A DNA stretch of 64,000 nucleotides from Psychrobacter sp. UBA3480 (lineage in GTDB: Bacteria > Pseudomonadota > Gammaproteobacteria > Pseudomonadales > Moraxellaceae): positions 517,628 through 581,627 of the forward strand of contig NZ_DFQV01000020.1 in NCBI RefSeq assembly GCF_002377945.1. Reading direction: 5' to 3'. This document shows, one piece after another, positions 10,183-19,946 of the stretch (the first letter of the stretch is position 1; every line of letters starts with the position of its first letter). A program made the position numbers and the translations under genes. Below the pieces are notes generated by a model, which saw only the letters and a program-made list of their open reading frames with translations, did no database searches and was not told the DNA's origin.

Positions 10183-13100
10183 ATGGCATATAAAAAACGT
10201 TTCGATACCAGTAGTGCTTATGGTCAGCTGATCATACTGGTGTTTTTGCCTATCTGTGTGTTGGCAGCAGTAGGCGGCATCTTGGTATTTCACGAAACCA
10301 TGCGTGCAAGCGACTCTGAGCAAGAAGTATTGGCCGAAGCGGTACTTATTCGCTATACACCAGTCATAGCTGAACTGATTCCTGAGCTGCTAGAACAAGA
10401 GCGCCAGCAAGTAGGGAGTAGTGCTGAGAGGACCCAACAAGCGGCGATGACGACGCTAGAGGGTATCCAAGATAAGCTTGGACGTATGCAGTCTGAGCAG
10501 CATGTACAGCGCATTGCTATTATTAATGAAGGTAATCAAGTACTAGCAACAGTCGGTTATGGCCTCAATGAAGAGTGGCCGTTGATCAGTGATTCTGCCA
10601 GTTTTTTGTCACAACGCCCAACGCCTGTAGGCACAGCGTATGGCAGTGTATTGGGAGAATTTGAAGGGCAGACATTGTGGTTGCTCGTCGATATGGATAA
10701 TGAGCCGCTCTACATTGCACGCTACCGTATTGCGATGGCGTTAGTGATTACTGGCTTGTTTACTATCTTGATTCTACTACTGAGCCTAAATATCTATTCG
10801 AAACGTTGGATTGCTCCCATTTATGAGCTGCGTTTGCAGTTGCAGCGTACCCATGTCGATAATTTATACCAACCTGTACCAGTAGAGTCAGATGGCGAGC
10901 TGAATTTATTACAGCAAGATCTAGTCAGAACATTGCGCCGCTTGCATAGAAGCTTTCAAGAGCTCAAAGACCATGCCGAGCAAACGGAGGATGATTTACG
11001 TTTGGCATTTGATGAGATGGAAATGCAAAACATCTCTATTCGAAATGCACGTGATGCGGCCATTTCAACTAGCCAAGCAAAATCTGCGTTTTTAGCCAAT
11101 ATCAGTCACGAACTGCGTACACCATTAAACAGTATCGATGGCTTTATTAATTTGCTGGCACGTCATGGCGAGCTTAATCCTGAACAGGACTTGTATGTAC
11201 AGACCATACGTAAGTCCTCAGCCCATTTGCTTGCTTTGGTAAATGATGTCTTAGATTTTTCTAAAATTGAGGCAGGCAAGCTGGTATTGGATCGCCATGA
11301 GTTCGATCTCTATGACACCATTTATGATGTAGTCGATATGCTATCTCCTGTCTCTGCGGAGAAGGGTTTACGCATGGCAGTACTGTTTTACAATGATGTG
11401 CCGATGCGTATCAACGGCGATGCCCTACGTCTTAAGCAAGTATTAACCAATATCGTTGGTAATGCCATTAAATTTACGGATAGTGGTGATGTGGTGGTGC
11501 GTGTGAGCTTAGATGACCACCGTGATAACTATCTGATGATTAGCGTGCAAGATAGCGGAAAAGGTATTTCTCTGGCAGATCAAAAAATGCTGTTCCAAAG
11601 CTTTAGCCAAGGCGATCCATCAATCACACGTCAGTATGGTGGTACAGGGTTGGGTCTGGTCATCTCCAAACAGTTAACACGCTTGATGGGCGGTGATATT
11701 GGATTTCATGATAATGCTCAAGAAAATATTGCCAATCAAGGCGCGACATTTTGGTTTCGCATGCCAGCCCATGTCGACGTGCTAGAGGCAGCCACAGGGC
11801 AGACGATTGAATTGCCAGTATTGGCGCCACTAGCAAGCGAGACCGATGAATTTAATGTACTGGTTTGGATCAATCATACCGCTTCGATACAAGTACTCAA
11901 GGCTAGCTTGCAGTACTTACCAATTAAGCTGACTCAAGCCAACTCGTTGCCGGGTGTACTGGAGTCGTTGAAAGAGCACGGTAACTATTGGGATTGGGTC
12001 ATCGTTGATGATGACACGCAAGACGATATGATGGCGCTCCTCAAGCAAATTCGTCTGCATTATCAAGGCAAGCTTGCTGTATTCGGCTACCAAGTAGCTG
12101 CCGATCAAGCGCTACTCAACCGCTATCATGCCAACATACTTTATGAACCATTAGACAAAAGACAGCTGTACGCGATGCTCGATACCCAAAGCCGTAGTAC
12201 GCCGCAAAGCCTGCAGGAACCACGCTGGAAAGGGGTCACGGTGCTGGCAGTTGATGACCATTTGCCCAATTTACTAGTGCTTGATGCTCTATTGAGTGAG
12301 TTAGGGATTCAGGTAGTTACTGCGAGCAGTGGGTTTGATGCTATCGAAATTATCAGTAAACAACAAACCAAAAACATCAAAACTGCCAAGAGCGATAAGC
12401 AAAGCCTATCGAATAAAACGCAACTTTCTAAAGCAGAAACACGTGATGAGATAAACAAAAAAACAAATAGCGCGTTCTATCATGAAGACACGAGCGCTGA
12501 CGATAAAGCAGCTACGCAAGACAAAGATAATATTGATTTAATATTTATGGATATTCAAATGCCACGGATGTCGGGACATGAGGCAGCTAAGCAGATTCGA
12601 AATATTGAAAATGCGGATAGCCGTATCCCTATTATCGCTCTGACCGCGCATGGGTTGGCAGATGAACGTGACAAACTTATAGCCAGTGGTATCAACGACT
12701 ATGTTGGCAAACCTATTAGCCAACCGCAGTTATTGCAAGTGCTACAGAAATGGCTTGGTCGCAAGAGTACCACACCACAATTGACCGCGCTGCCTGATAC
12801 AGATTTACAGAGCTTTGGTTTACAGCATCCAGATTTACAGGGTAATAATTTCAAAGGTGCTAATGTACAGGATGCTAATGTACAGGATGCTAATGTACGG
12901 GGCACCGACTCATCAGAAGCTGAGCTAATTGCTATTGACTCGCTGCGCGGTTACTCAATCAATGACAATGATTTATCGAACGACTTGCTCTCCAACAATG
13001 TAAATGGGCAAGAGACTCAAGCCAGTTCAGACAACTCAATCGCTACTTATCCAATAATAAGAGGAGACGGGGTAGATCGTAATAGTGCTTCTGTCAGTAG

Positions 13101-13815
13101 CGAGCCGAAAATTACCCGTCCACTATCCCTGAAAAAAATCCGTGATGATTATTTGCGCGATAGCCAGCCTCGTGAAGGCTATAGACGAGATGCTGCGCGT
13201 GATATTCAGCCGCGCTATGAGAGCTTACGTCTACAAAAACAAGGTCAATCGCCACTACTACAATCACCAACAAAGTCTATCGATAACTCTCAAGATAAAA
13301 GCCCTCAAGACCAAAGCTTTCAAGATAGAACAGCTCACGATAATACGACTTTACACGAGCAAATTAATAATGACCTTAGCCACAACAATATAAGCAAAAG
13401 TGATACCTCAAACATTTTAGATTGGCAAGATGCGCTCACTCGTTCAGCGAACAAACCTGAATTGGCGGCCAAGCTTATTATCATGATGATTGATACTATC
13501 AATGATGAGGAACAGGCGCTTATTCAGGCATGGGAAGCGCATGACCGCAATATGCTGGCACAAATTGCCCATCGTATACTGGGCGGTAGTCGATATACAG
13601 GTGTACCGCAACTGCGTCAGGCTAGCCAAGATTTGGAAGATAAGTGCTTGCTGAATGTACAGCATACGACACCTGTGCAGTTTGCAATGATTGAGCCTTA
13701 TTATGAGGCATTGTTAACGGCGCTAGACAACTTGCAAAAGGTGGATTTATCTTCTTATCCTCAGCTTAACTATCATCGCTTGAGCGAAAATGATATGACG
13801 TGGAAAATGATATAA
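10183..13815 (+). CDS. gacS: Hybrid sensor histidine kinase GacS/BarA family
   Basis: Tripartite inner-membrane kinase that in relatives phosphorylates GacA and controls Rsm small RNAs; gacA is not in the window. Order: TM1 (residues ~15-35), a periplasmic domain, TM2 (~182-205), HAMP, HisKA with His309 in NISHELRTPLN, HATPase (DSGKGIS, YGGTGLGL), a degenerate receiver-like segment, a receiver with VDD near residue 690 and phospho-acceptor Asp790 in FMDIQMP, and a C-terminal HPt with His1130 in IAHRILGGS. At 1210 residues it is far longer than GacS of pseudomonads (~920). A ~55-residue Lys/Ser/Asp-rich insertion sits inside the receiver (residues ~725-782), and a ~230-residue Gln/Asp/Asn-rich linker separates receiver and HPt, containing a 15-bp tandem repeat. 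Synteny with cysM, rlmD and relA supports gacS. Confidence 0.92.
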   Translation: MAYKKRFDTSSAYGQLIILVFLPICVLAAVGGILVFHETMRASDSEQEVLAEAVLIRYTPVIAELIPELLEQERQQVGSSAERTQQAAMTTLEGIQDKLGRMQSEQHVQRIAIINEGNQVLATVGYGLNEEWPLISDSASFLSQRPTPVGTAYGSVLGEFEGQTLWLLVDMDNEPLYIARYRIAMALVITGLFTILILLLSLNIYSKRWIAPIYELRLQLQRTHVDNLYQPVPVESDGELNLLQQDLVRTLRRLHRSFQELKDHAEQTEDDLRLAFDEMEMQNISIRNARDAAISTSQAKSAFLANISHELRTPLNSIDGFINLLARHGELNPEQDLYVQTIRKSSAHLLALVNDVLDFSKIEAGKLVLDRHEFDLYDTIYDVVDMLSPVSAEKGLRMAVLFYNDVPMRINGDALRLKQVLTNIVGNAIKFTDSGDVVVRVSLDDHRDNYLMISVQDSGKGISLADQKMLFQSFSQGDPSITRQYGGTGLGLVISKQLTRLMGGDIGFHDNAQENIANQGATFWFRMPAHVDVLEAATGQTIELPVLAPLASETDEFNVLVWINHTASIQVLKASLQYLPIKLTQANSLPGVLESLKEHGNYWDWVIVDDDTQDDMMALLKQIRLHYQGKLAVFGYQVAADQALLNRYHANILYEPLDKRQLYAMLDTQSRSTPQSLQEPRWKGVTVLAVDDHLPNLLVLDALLSELGIQVVTASSGFDAIEIISKQQTKNIKTAKSDKQSLSNKTQLSKAETRDEINKKTNSAFYHEDTSADDKAATQDKDNIDLIFMDIQMPRMSGHEAAKQIRNIENADSRIPIIALTAHGLADERDKLIASGINDYVGKPISQPQLLQVLQKWLGRKSTTPQLTALPDTDLQSFGLQHPDLQGNNFKGANVQDANVQDANVRGTDSSEAELIAIDSLRGYSINDNDLSNDLLSNNVNGQETQASSDNSIATYPIIRGDGVDRNSASVSSEPKITRPLSLKKIRDDYLRDSQPREGYRRDAARDIQPRYESLRLQKQGQSPLLQSPTKSIDNSQDKSPQDQSFQDRTAHDNTTLHEQINNDLSHNNISKSDTSNILDWQDALTRSANKPELAAKLIIMMIDTINDEEQALIQAWEAHDRNMLAQIAHRILGGSRYTGVPQLRQASQDLEDKCLLNVQHTTPVQFAMIEPYYEALLTALDNLQKVDLSSYPQLNYHRLSENDMTWKMI
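12859..12900 (+). repeat. 15-bp tandem repeat inside gacS linker
   Basis: The unit GCTAATGTACAGGAT occurs twice in full and a third time nearly in full. It encodes repeated ANVQD pentapeptides in the linker between the receiver and HPt domains. The repeat keeps the reading frame, so copy-number change would not disrupt the kinase. Confidence 0.85.
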
Positions 13816-14038
13816 GTTGAGGGTAAGGTAAAGCAGATAAAATCATTCAGGTTCAGAAAGTGATAGGTAGTCTTGTTAGATTTGCTTATCGTTATCAACT
13901 AAACACTCTATATCTGCTGTATATGAAACTGACTATAGTATCGTGGCAGTCAGTTATTACTACGGTACAACAAAGACAAGCCTGCTAATATTGTGAATAT
14001 CAGTACCAGATTTATTTTATTCATTAATAAGGATTGTT

Positions 14039-14851
14039 ATGAACGCGATTGCAAGTTACCAGTATGAGACCTTACAAGTTAGTATTACAGACAACATACT
14101 GACGGTTACCTTAAATCGTCCACATAAAAAAAATGCCATGAGTTTTCAGGTAATCAATGAGCTGATTAAGCTGGCAGGTCGCATTAGCAAGGACAGAACC
14201 ATGCGCGCGGTCATTCTAAAGGGGGCAGAGGGGACGTTTTGTGCAGGTATTGATTTAGGAGACTTAAATCATCCAAAGAACACAGCATTTGCGCTTTGGG
14301 AATTGATTAAACCATGGCAAAGTGCGTTCCAACGAGTATGCTTGGTATGGCGTGATCTGCCAGTACCTGTCATAGCGGTATTGGAAGGGTATTGTATCGG
14401 CGCTGGACTACAGTTGGCATTGGCTTGTGACGTACGTGTCAGTCACCCTGACTGTCAACTATCTATTATGGAAGCTAAATGGGGGTTAGTGCCAGACATG
14501 GGACTGACCCAGTCAGCATTTGGGGTCCTACGAGAAGATACTCTAAAAGAGCTCGCCATGAGCGCCCGTATCATCGATGCTAATGAAGGCAAAGAGTTAG
14601 GCTTGATTAGCCATTGTAGTGAAGTGCCTCTTGAACAAGCACAAAAGCTTGCTGCCGAGTTTGCAGAGCGCTCTCCTGATGCGGTGCTAGCAAGTAAACG
14701 TGTGATAAATGCGATGTACGATCAGCCTGCTAAGACTTTATATAAAGAAAAAGCATGGCAGCTTAAAATGATGCTTGGTCGTAATCGTAAGCTTGCCCTC
14801 AGAAAAGCAAAGCAGGCCAGCACCTTATTTGGCAAACGTCAATTCCGCTAA
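14039..14851 (+). CDS. Enoyl-CoA hydratase/isomerase (crotonase) family protein
   Basis: A 270-residue crotonase-fold protein. The oxyanion-hole segments are visible: GTFCAGIDLGDL and the second block VLEGYCIGAGLQLALACDVRV. Acidic residues in the MEAKWGLVPDMG segment occupy the catalytic positions of hydratases and isomerases. N-terminal LNRPHKKNAMSF is the usual CoA-adenine pocket strand. Substrate cannot be decided from sequence: fatty-acid, aromatic or branched-chain acyl-CoA are all possible. The ATG at 14039 has an AAGGA site. It stands alone, 223 bp after gacS and 355 bp before a transporter, with no beta-oxidation neighbours. Confidence 0.88.
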   Translation: MNAIASYQYETLQVSITDNILTVTLNRPHKKNAMSFQVINELIKLAGRISKDRTMRAVILKGAEGTFCAGIDLGDLNHPKNTAFALWELIKPWQSAFQRVCLVWRDLPVPVIAVLEGYCIGAGLQLALACDVRVSHPDCQLSIMEAKWGLVPDMGLTQSAFGVLREDTLKELAMSARIIDANEGKELGLISHCSEVPLEQAQKLAAEFAERSPDAVLASKRVINAMYDQPAKTLYKEKAWQLKMMLGRNRKLALRKAKQASTLFGKRQFR

Positions 14852-15206
14852 ATTTTTGCTATCAGTAAATTTTCTAGTGTTATTTTCGTTTGATTCATTC
14901 TGATAAAAGAAATTGCTACCTAAGAAAACCAGACATATTTTGATTAATTATTTTGACGATTTTTAATTGTTAGCGGTCGTTTCGCCAATATCTTATAGCC
15001 ATTGAAATGCAAGCAGATAGCACGATATAGCATTGTCTGCTTGCACCGATGTGGGTAAAGATGCACTATTGTTGTGAAAGGTATCTATTTTGATTACTGG
15101 ATAAGCCAGTAAAATGATGAAAGCCTACCTAAGAACACGTACAAGCAATTAAACGTCGAAAAATAAAATATTAAAAATAATAGCCACTATATAAAACGGT
15201 CTAAAT
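14852..15206. other. Gap between crotonase and MFS genes
   Basis: 355 bp, AT-rich, with no clear terminator hairpin and no credible ORF. It presumably carries the transporter promoter. Confidence 0.4.
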
Positions 15207-16466
15207 ATGTCTGCTTCAAAACCCTCCCTTCCAAACAAACCTATCGCTTCTGAGCGAGTGCGCTCTGCTGATTTGCCTGTTGCATGGATTATGATGCTTG
15301 GGCTGATGGTTGCGGTAGGGCCATTATCCATTGATATGTATCTGCCAGCGCTGCCATCGATGGCCGATGATTTCGGTGTTTCAACGGCCTTTATGGCCAA
15401 CTCTGTCCCTGCATACTTTTTAGGTTTGGTATTTGGGCAGCTATTTTACGGACCCTTCAGTGACCGTGTCGGCCGTGTCAAACCCTTATATATAGGTATG
15501 ACGTTATACGTTATCGCTTCTATTCTTTGTGCGACCACTGATAATGAGTACGTACTGTTTGCAGGCCGTACTTTACAAGCATTGGGCGCATGTGTCGGTG
15601 CAGTAGTTACTCGTGCCGCAATTCGAGATCGCCTCACTGCCAAACAAACGGCGAAAGCTTTTTCCATCATGATTTTAGTGATGGGCTTAGCACCCATATT
15701 GGCACCATCGCTTGGCGCGCTATTCTTACAGTTTTTTGATTGGCACTCTATCTTTTGGTTCTTAGCTGCATTTGGCGCTCTAAACTTGCTACTTACTAAG
15801 TTTTTCTTTTTTGAAACTTTGACTGAAGAAAATCGCAATGTACGCCCTGCAAGAGAAGTGCTCAGTCAATATTGGGATTTGTTAAAAGATCCGACTTTTA
15901 ATTACCCAGCAATTGGTGGCGGATTGTTAATGGGAGCAATGTTTGTCTATATCAGCTCCGCTTCAGAGCTAATCATGGATACTTATGGCGTCTCAGCGAC
16001 ACATTTTGGTTGGTTATTTGGAATGAATGCGGCGGGTTTTGTCGGTTTAACTCAGTTGAACCAATGGCTTACCAATCGCTTTCGAATACTAAGTATTTTG
16101 CGATTTGGAGCAATTATGCAGGTTATCTCTGCGGGCGTGCTATTTGTGGTTGGCTTACTTTTAGGGACAGATGCTTGGTTGCCGCTGGTGTTGGCTTGTA
16201 TTTTCTTTTGTATCGCAGGACTGGGTCTGACCCAGCCCAATGCTTCTGCAATTGCGCTCGCTTTTCAGAAACGCCGTGCTGGTATGGCAAGCGCACTACA
16301 AGGCTCGCTAATGTTTTCAGTCGGTATCTTTGGTGGTTTGTTATTGAACCTGTTTCCAGTCAATCCAGTCCTCAAGGTTGGTATTGCTCTGTTTTCACTA
16401 ATGAGTCTCGGTTCCTTCCTGATTTGGAAAATTGATCGTAATCTCAATTTGGATGATGCAGAGTAA
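15207..16466 (+). CDS. Bcr/CflA family drug-resistance MFS transporter
   Basis: A 419-residue major-facilitator protein with about 12 hydrophobic segments and a ~30-residue cytoplasmic N-terminus. The first helix ends in VGPLSIDMYLPALPSMADDF, the hallmark of the Bcr/CflA (DHA1) group, and loop 2-3 carries motif A as GPFSDRVGRVKPL. TM4 has the GRTLQALGACVGAVVTRAAIRD segment (motif B), also typical. The family exports bicyclomycin, chloramphenicol or other small hydrophobic molecules by proton antiport in the inner membrane; the substrate here is unknown. The ATG at 15207 has no good Shine-Dalgarno, which lowers certainty about the start. A strong terminator follows the gene. Confidence 0.92.
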   Translation: MSASKPSLPNKPIASERVRSADLPVAWIMMLGLMVAVGPLSIDMYLPALPSMADDFGVSTAFMANSVPAYFLGLVFGQLFYGPFSDRVGRVKPLYIGMTLYVIASILCATTDNEYVLFAGRTLQALGACVGAVVTRAAIRDRLTAKQTAKAFSIMILVMGLAPILAPSLGALFLQFFDWHSIFWFLAAFGALNLLLTKFFFFETLTEENRNVRPAREVLSQYWDLLKDPTFNYPAIGGGLLMGAMFVYISSASELIMDTYGVSATHFGWLFGMNAAGFVGLTQLNQWLTNRFRILSILRFGAIMQVISAGVLFVVGLLLGTDAWLPLVLACIFFCIAGLGLTQPNASAIALAFQKRRAGMASALQGSLMFSVGIFGGLLLNLFPVNPVLKVGIALFSLMSLGSFLIWKIDRNLNLDDAE

Positions 16467-16822
16467 AAGCATCTCTATTGTAAGTTAGCGGTATTTTAAA
16501 AAGCACTCATACGTTCACAGCGTATGAGTGCTTTTTTGTGCAATCTATATATTTTTATTCAAAGCCAAATTAAATTTTATAGGCGTTTTATATGATGGAA
16601 TTGATTGATTATAAACGAGTATATGTTGTTCAAAAGTATATGCATACTTTGCTATATATAACTAATCGTAGATAATGACCAAACATAATTATTGCAATCA
16701 TAAAATTAGACAAGTATTATCTAACGTAACTTTCTGTAAGCAAATATGTATAGACATTACTTAACATTGCTAGATTGTCATTCACTAAGATGTAAAACAA
16801 CGTTAGGTTTCAAGGATAGATT
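16467..16822. other. Gap upstream of the SBP-kinase-CheY-CheX operon
   Basis: 356 bp. The first part holds the transporter's terminator; the remaining ~280 bp is very AT-rich with no ORF and is the expected promoter region of the five-gene operon beginning at 16823. I could not assign a specific promoter. Confidence 0.45.
16498..16537 (+). terminator. Terminator after the MFS transporter gene
   Basis: AAGCACTCATACG and CGTATGAGTGCTT pair around a short loop, followed by TTTTTT. It separates the transporter from the next operon. Confidence 0.88.
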
Positions 16823-17692
16823 ATGATGCAGTTATATCGAGCGTTACCAATTCTATTGAGTGTTGGCCTATTTGGCTGTGGCAACTCTTCTACTCAAGAA
16901 AATGCAAGCGCAACAGTAACGGAAAACACAGATAGCTTTGTGAGCAAGCTGCCTGCTTCGGCGCCAACCATAAAGGTGGCCACAACAGGTACGATGCCAC
17001 CGTTCTCGTTTCAAGATGATTATGGGAATATGCAAGGTATTGATATTGATTCAATCCGTGCTATCGGTGAAGAACAAGGCTTCAAAGTCGAGTTCTACAA
17101 GGAAACTTGGCAGAACATGTTTGACACAGTAGAGTCTGGTGGACGTGATCTAGCAATCTCAGGTATCTCTTACAAAGATGACCGCGCTGTAAAATATGGC
17201 CTTTCTACTCCTTATTTCTTTAATCCATCTGCAGTCATGTACAAAAATGCTGACCTAAAAATAAATCGCTTAGATGATTTGCAAGGCATGCATGTTGCGG
17301 CAATGGAAGGCTCAAAGCAAGATGATCAGCTCAGAGCGATGGGTAAATATAGCCAAATGACGACTCGAAGCACAGCTTATCTATTATTTGAAGATTTGAT
17401 GCAGGACAAGGTCGATGTCATTCTGCATGACTTACCTATTTTACAGTTTACGGCAAAAAACCATCCAGAGTATGACGTCACTATCGTCTCTTATGAGGGT
17501 GAAGACAATCCATCAGCCCAGCAGGTTATTCTGATGGCGAAAGGCAATAATGACTTAATTCGTAAAGTGGATGAAGGTATTGCAAAGCTCAAACAAAAAG
17601 GAACGTTTAAAGAGATTGAGAATCGTTGGTTGGGCGCAGCAGAGACTGCTGAAGAAAGTGATTCTGATACTAATACTAAGCAAGTGAACTAA
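16823..17692 (+). CDS. Periplasmic solute-binding lipoprotein (SBP_bac_3 type), sensor component
   Basis: A 289-residue amino-acid-type solute-binding protein. A short signal peptide ends in the lipobox LFGC, making Cys19 the lipidation site. The mature protein opens with IKVATTGTMPPFSFQDDYGNMQGIDID, the standard entry of family-3 binding proteins, followed by the two-lobe fold (DLAISGISYKDDRA, LQGMHVAAMEGSKQ) and an end helix (IRKVDEGIAKLKQKGTFKEIENRWLG). No ABC permease or ATPase gene is nearby. Instead a membrane kinase starts 13 bp downstream, so I infer it delivers ligand information to that kinase rather than feeding a transporter. The start has AAGGA upstream; ATG at 16826 is an alternative. 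Likely ligands are amino acids or similar small polar molecules, but this is not readable from sequence. Confidence 0.88.
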   Translation: MMQLYRALPILLSVGLFGCGNSSTQENASATVTENTDSFVSKLPASAPTIKVATTGTMPPFSFQDDYGNMQGIDIDSIRAIGEEQGFKVEFYKETWQNMFDTVESGGRDLAISGISYKDDRAVKYGLSTPYFFNPSAVMYKNADLKINRLDDLQGMHVAAMEGSKQDDQLRAMGKYSQMTTRSTAYLLFEDLMQDKVDVILHDLPILQFTAKNHPEYDVTIVSYEGEDNPSAQQVILMAKGNNDLIRKVDEGIAKLKQKGTFKEIENRWLGAAETAEESDSDTNTKQVN

Positions 17693-17704
17693 GGAATTCT
17701 GAAG

Positions 17705-19885
17705 ATGGCAACCGTACCTAATGTCGACAATAAGCGCTATCAAGGTCTGATTATTTCAATTGCACTATTTTTATCTCTAATCGGTGCTTTGCTAGCGTTC
17801 ACGTTTTATACCTCAAACTTATTAGAAAGAAACACCGCTTTAATTGACCAAACCAACCAAGTGGCAAACAGTGCACAGGCGGTAATTAAAGATCTTTTCG
17901 ACTTGGACAGCAGTTATGGTGAGGATACTAAGTCTCCACACATACAACGAGCATTAAGTCGTTTAGAGCAAAACACAACGTTGATTACCAACTCTATTGC
18001 AGCGATTGAGCAAGGTGGCACGATCACAGATGAAGAAGGTAATAGTTACGATTTACCAAAAATTGATAGCAACGCACAAACCAACATCGCCGCTGCCAAT
18101 GAGCAATGGAAAGCGCTAGAGCCCAAAATTCAAGCATACTTAAAAGATGCTGATAACGTTATGGTGCCTTCTGCTGATGAATTGACGCAGGCCGTTGAGC
18201 AGGCTAAAACATCAAGTTTGTTTATTAACGATTCTTTAGATAGTCTGACAAAAGATGTATTTAATAGTGCAGAACGTCAAGCAACTACCATTCGTCTTAT
18301 TCAGGTACTTGGTGTTGCCGCTATCTTTACCTACTTCCTAATCTTCGTATTCTTCTTTGTACGTCGTCTACGTGAGACGGATGCTGAAGCACTTGCCGCT
18401 CGCCAAGAAACGCAAGAAATTATGGAAACAGTAAACACGGGTCTTTTCCTACTTGATAAGGACTTGAATATTGGTCAACAGCATTCTCGAGCGTTGAACA
18501 ATATCATCGGCTCTGATAGCTTAGCAGGGGAAAACTTTACCAATGTCTTGCGCGGTCGTATTTCTGATAAAGACCTCAAGACCACACAGCAATTCATTGA
18601 GCAGCTCTATAACCCTCGCGTTAAAGAAAAGCTGGTAGATTCACTTAATCCATTAAATAAAGTCATGCTGCATAATTTGTCTGAAGACAAAAATCTTGAT
18701 AACCGCTTCTTAGATTTTAAATTCTCACGTGTTTATGACAATAAAGACATTGCCCGTATCTTGGTCAACGTGAATGATGTATCAGATGCAGTCTACTTAG
18801 AACAGCGCCTAGAAAAAGAGCGTTCGCAAAACGATATGCAGATTGAGATGTTAACGACTATCTTGAATGTAAATCCAAAGATTATTAATGAGTTTATTGG
18901 TAATACCCAAGCGCATATCGAGAAGATGAATAACATCTTGAAAAATCCTGGTAGCTCACAATATGAGCTTGAAGGTAAATTGAAAGCTATTTATCGTGAA
19001 ATGCACAGCTTAAAAGGTGAAGCATCAGCACTAAAACTACACAGCTTTACGAAGATTGCTTCTGATGCTGAAGACAAGTTGCATGCATTGCAAAACCAAG
19101 GTCAGTTGTCTGGTAATGACTTCTTACCATTGGCAGTACATTTGGATGACTTACTCAGCTTATCGAACACGATTGCGACGTTGGGTGAGCGTATCAACCG
19201 CTCAGCACCGACAGCAGCTAAGTCGTCAACCGTACAAGCACCAGTCGCTACTCAAAATCCAGTAGCAGACCATACAGCTGGCAATGCTGACTTCGATGGT
19301 GGGCTAGATATCGACTTAGACAATGAAGCAGATGACGATTTATTGTCTTTTTATAATGAATTTACAAAAGAAATTGCTGCAAGACAGGGCAAGCAAGTAC
19401 AGCTAAAAAGTACGACGCTAACCCAAACCAGCATTCCGGCAAATCTGGCAAAGCCAATCAAAGAAATCAGTATTCAGTTGCTGCGTAATGCGGTAGTCCA
19501 TGGTATCGAGTCGCCAAGTGTGCGTCATGCTACTGGCAAAACTGACGTTGGGACCATTGATTTGGAAGTGCAAGACAACGGTTCAAACTTTATGCTGGTT
19601 GTTCAAGACGACGGACAAGGTATCAACTACGACAGCATCCGTAATAAACTGATTCAAGAAGGTCGTTTCAGTACGGAAGAGGCAACTCAGCTTAGCAAAG
19701 GTGACTTGCTCAAACAGCTGTTCTCTTCTGGATTCTCTACCAAAGAGCACTCAGATGAAGATGGTGGCCGCGGTGTTGGACTTGATATCATTAAAGCAAA
19801 AGTAAAAGAGTATGATGGCAAGCTTAACGTAAATAGCGATCTGGGTCAGATGACACGGTTTGTCATTACTTTACCTAAAGCTTAA
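17705..19885 (+). CDS. CheA-like membrane histidine kinase (HPt + HATPase, no CheW domain)
   Basis: A 726-residue kinase with TM1 (residues ~15-37), a mostly helical periplasmic region of ~160 residues resembling a four-helix-bundle sensor, TM2 (~198-222), then a PAS-like segment (NTGLFLLDKDLNIGQQHSRALNNIIG), a linker, an HPt domain with phosphorylatable His434 in MHSLKGEAS, and a CheA-type HATPase with N box LLRNAVVHGIESP, DDGQGI and GGRGVGLDIIKAKV. CheA-specific traits are the HPt phosphosite in place of HisKA and the HGIE-type N box. The CheW-like regulatory domain that couples CheA to chemoreceptors is absent: the protein ends right after the ATPase. RBS AAGGA lies nine bases upstream. 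The downstream CheY-like and CheX-like genes are the expected targets. Confidence 0.88.
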   Translation: MATVPNVDNKRYQGLIISIALFLSLIGALLAFTFYTSNLLERNTALIDQTNQVANSAQAVIKDLFDLDSSYGEDTKSPHIQRALSRLEQNTTLITNSIAAIEQGGTITDEEGNSYDLPKIDSNAQTNIAAANEQWKALEPKIQAYLKDADNVMVPSADELTQAVEQAKTSSLFINDSLDSLTKDVFNSAERQATTIRLIQVLGVAAIFTYFLIFVFFFVRRLRETDAEALAARQETQEIMETVNTGLFLLDKDLNIGQQHSRALNNIIGSDSLAGENFTNVLRGRISDKDLKTTQQFIEQLYNPRVKEKLVDSLNPLNKVMLHNLSEDKNLDNRFLDFKFSRVYDNKDIARILVNVNDVSDAVYLEQRLEKERSQNDMQIEMLTTILNVNPKIINEFIGNTQAHIEKMNNILKNPGSSQYELEGKLKAIYREMHSLKGEASALKLHSFTKIASDAEDKLHALQNQGQLSGNDFLPLAVHLDDLLSLSNTIATLGERINRSAPTAAKSSTVQAPVATQNPVADHTAGNADFDGGLDIDLDNEADDDLLSFYNEFTKEIAARQGKQVQLKSTTLTQTSIPANLAKPIKEISIQLLRNAVVHGIESPSVRHATGKTDVGTIDLEVQDNGSNFMLVVQDDGQGINYDSIRNKLIQEGRFSTEEATQLSKGDLLKQLFSSGFSTKEHSDEDGGRGVGLDIIKAKVKEYDGKLNVNSDLGQMTRFVITLPKA

Positions 19886-19946
19886 TCAAAATAGTAATTA
19901 TATTGTCAGGGACGACAAGCACTTCATTAAAGGTAGTAGATAAGTT

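Noticed and set aside
13142..13393. 83-codon plus-strand frame within the gacS linker
   Set aside because: Out-of-frame reading of the low-complexity linker.
15446..15838. 130-codon minus-strand frame opposite the MFS gene
   Set aside because: Complementary to transporter codons, with no start signal or domain.
16823..17692. The SBP as part of an amino-acid ABC importer
   Set aside because: No permease or ATPase gene is adjacent; the next gene is a kinase 13 bp away. A distant transporter cannot be excluded.
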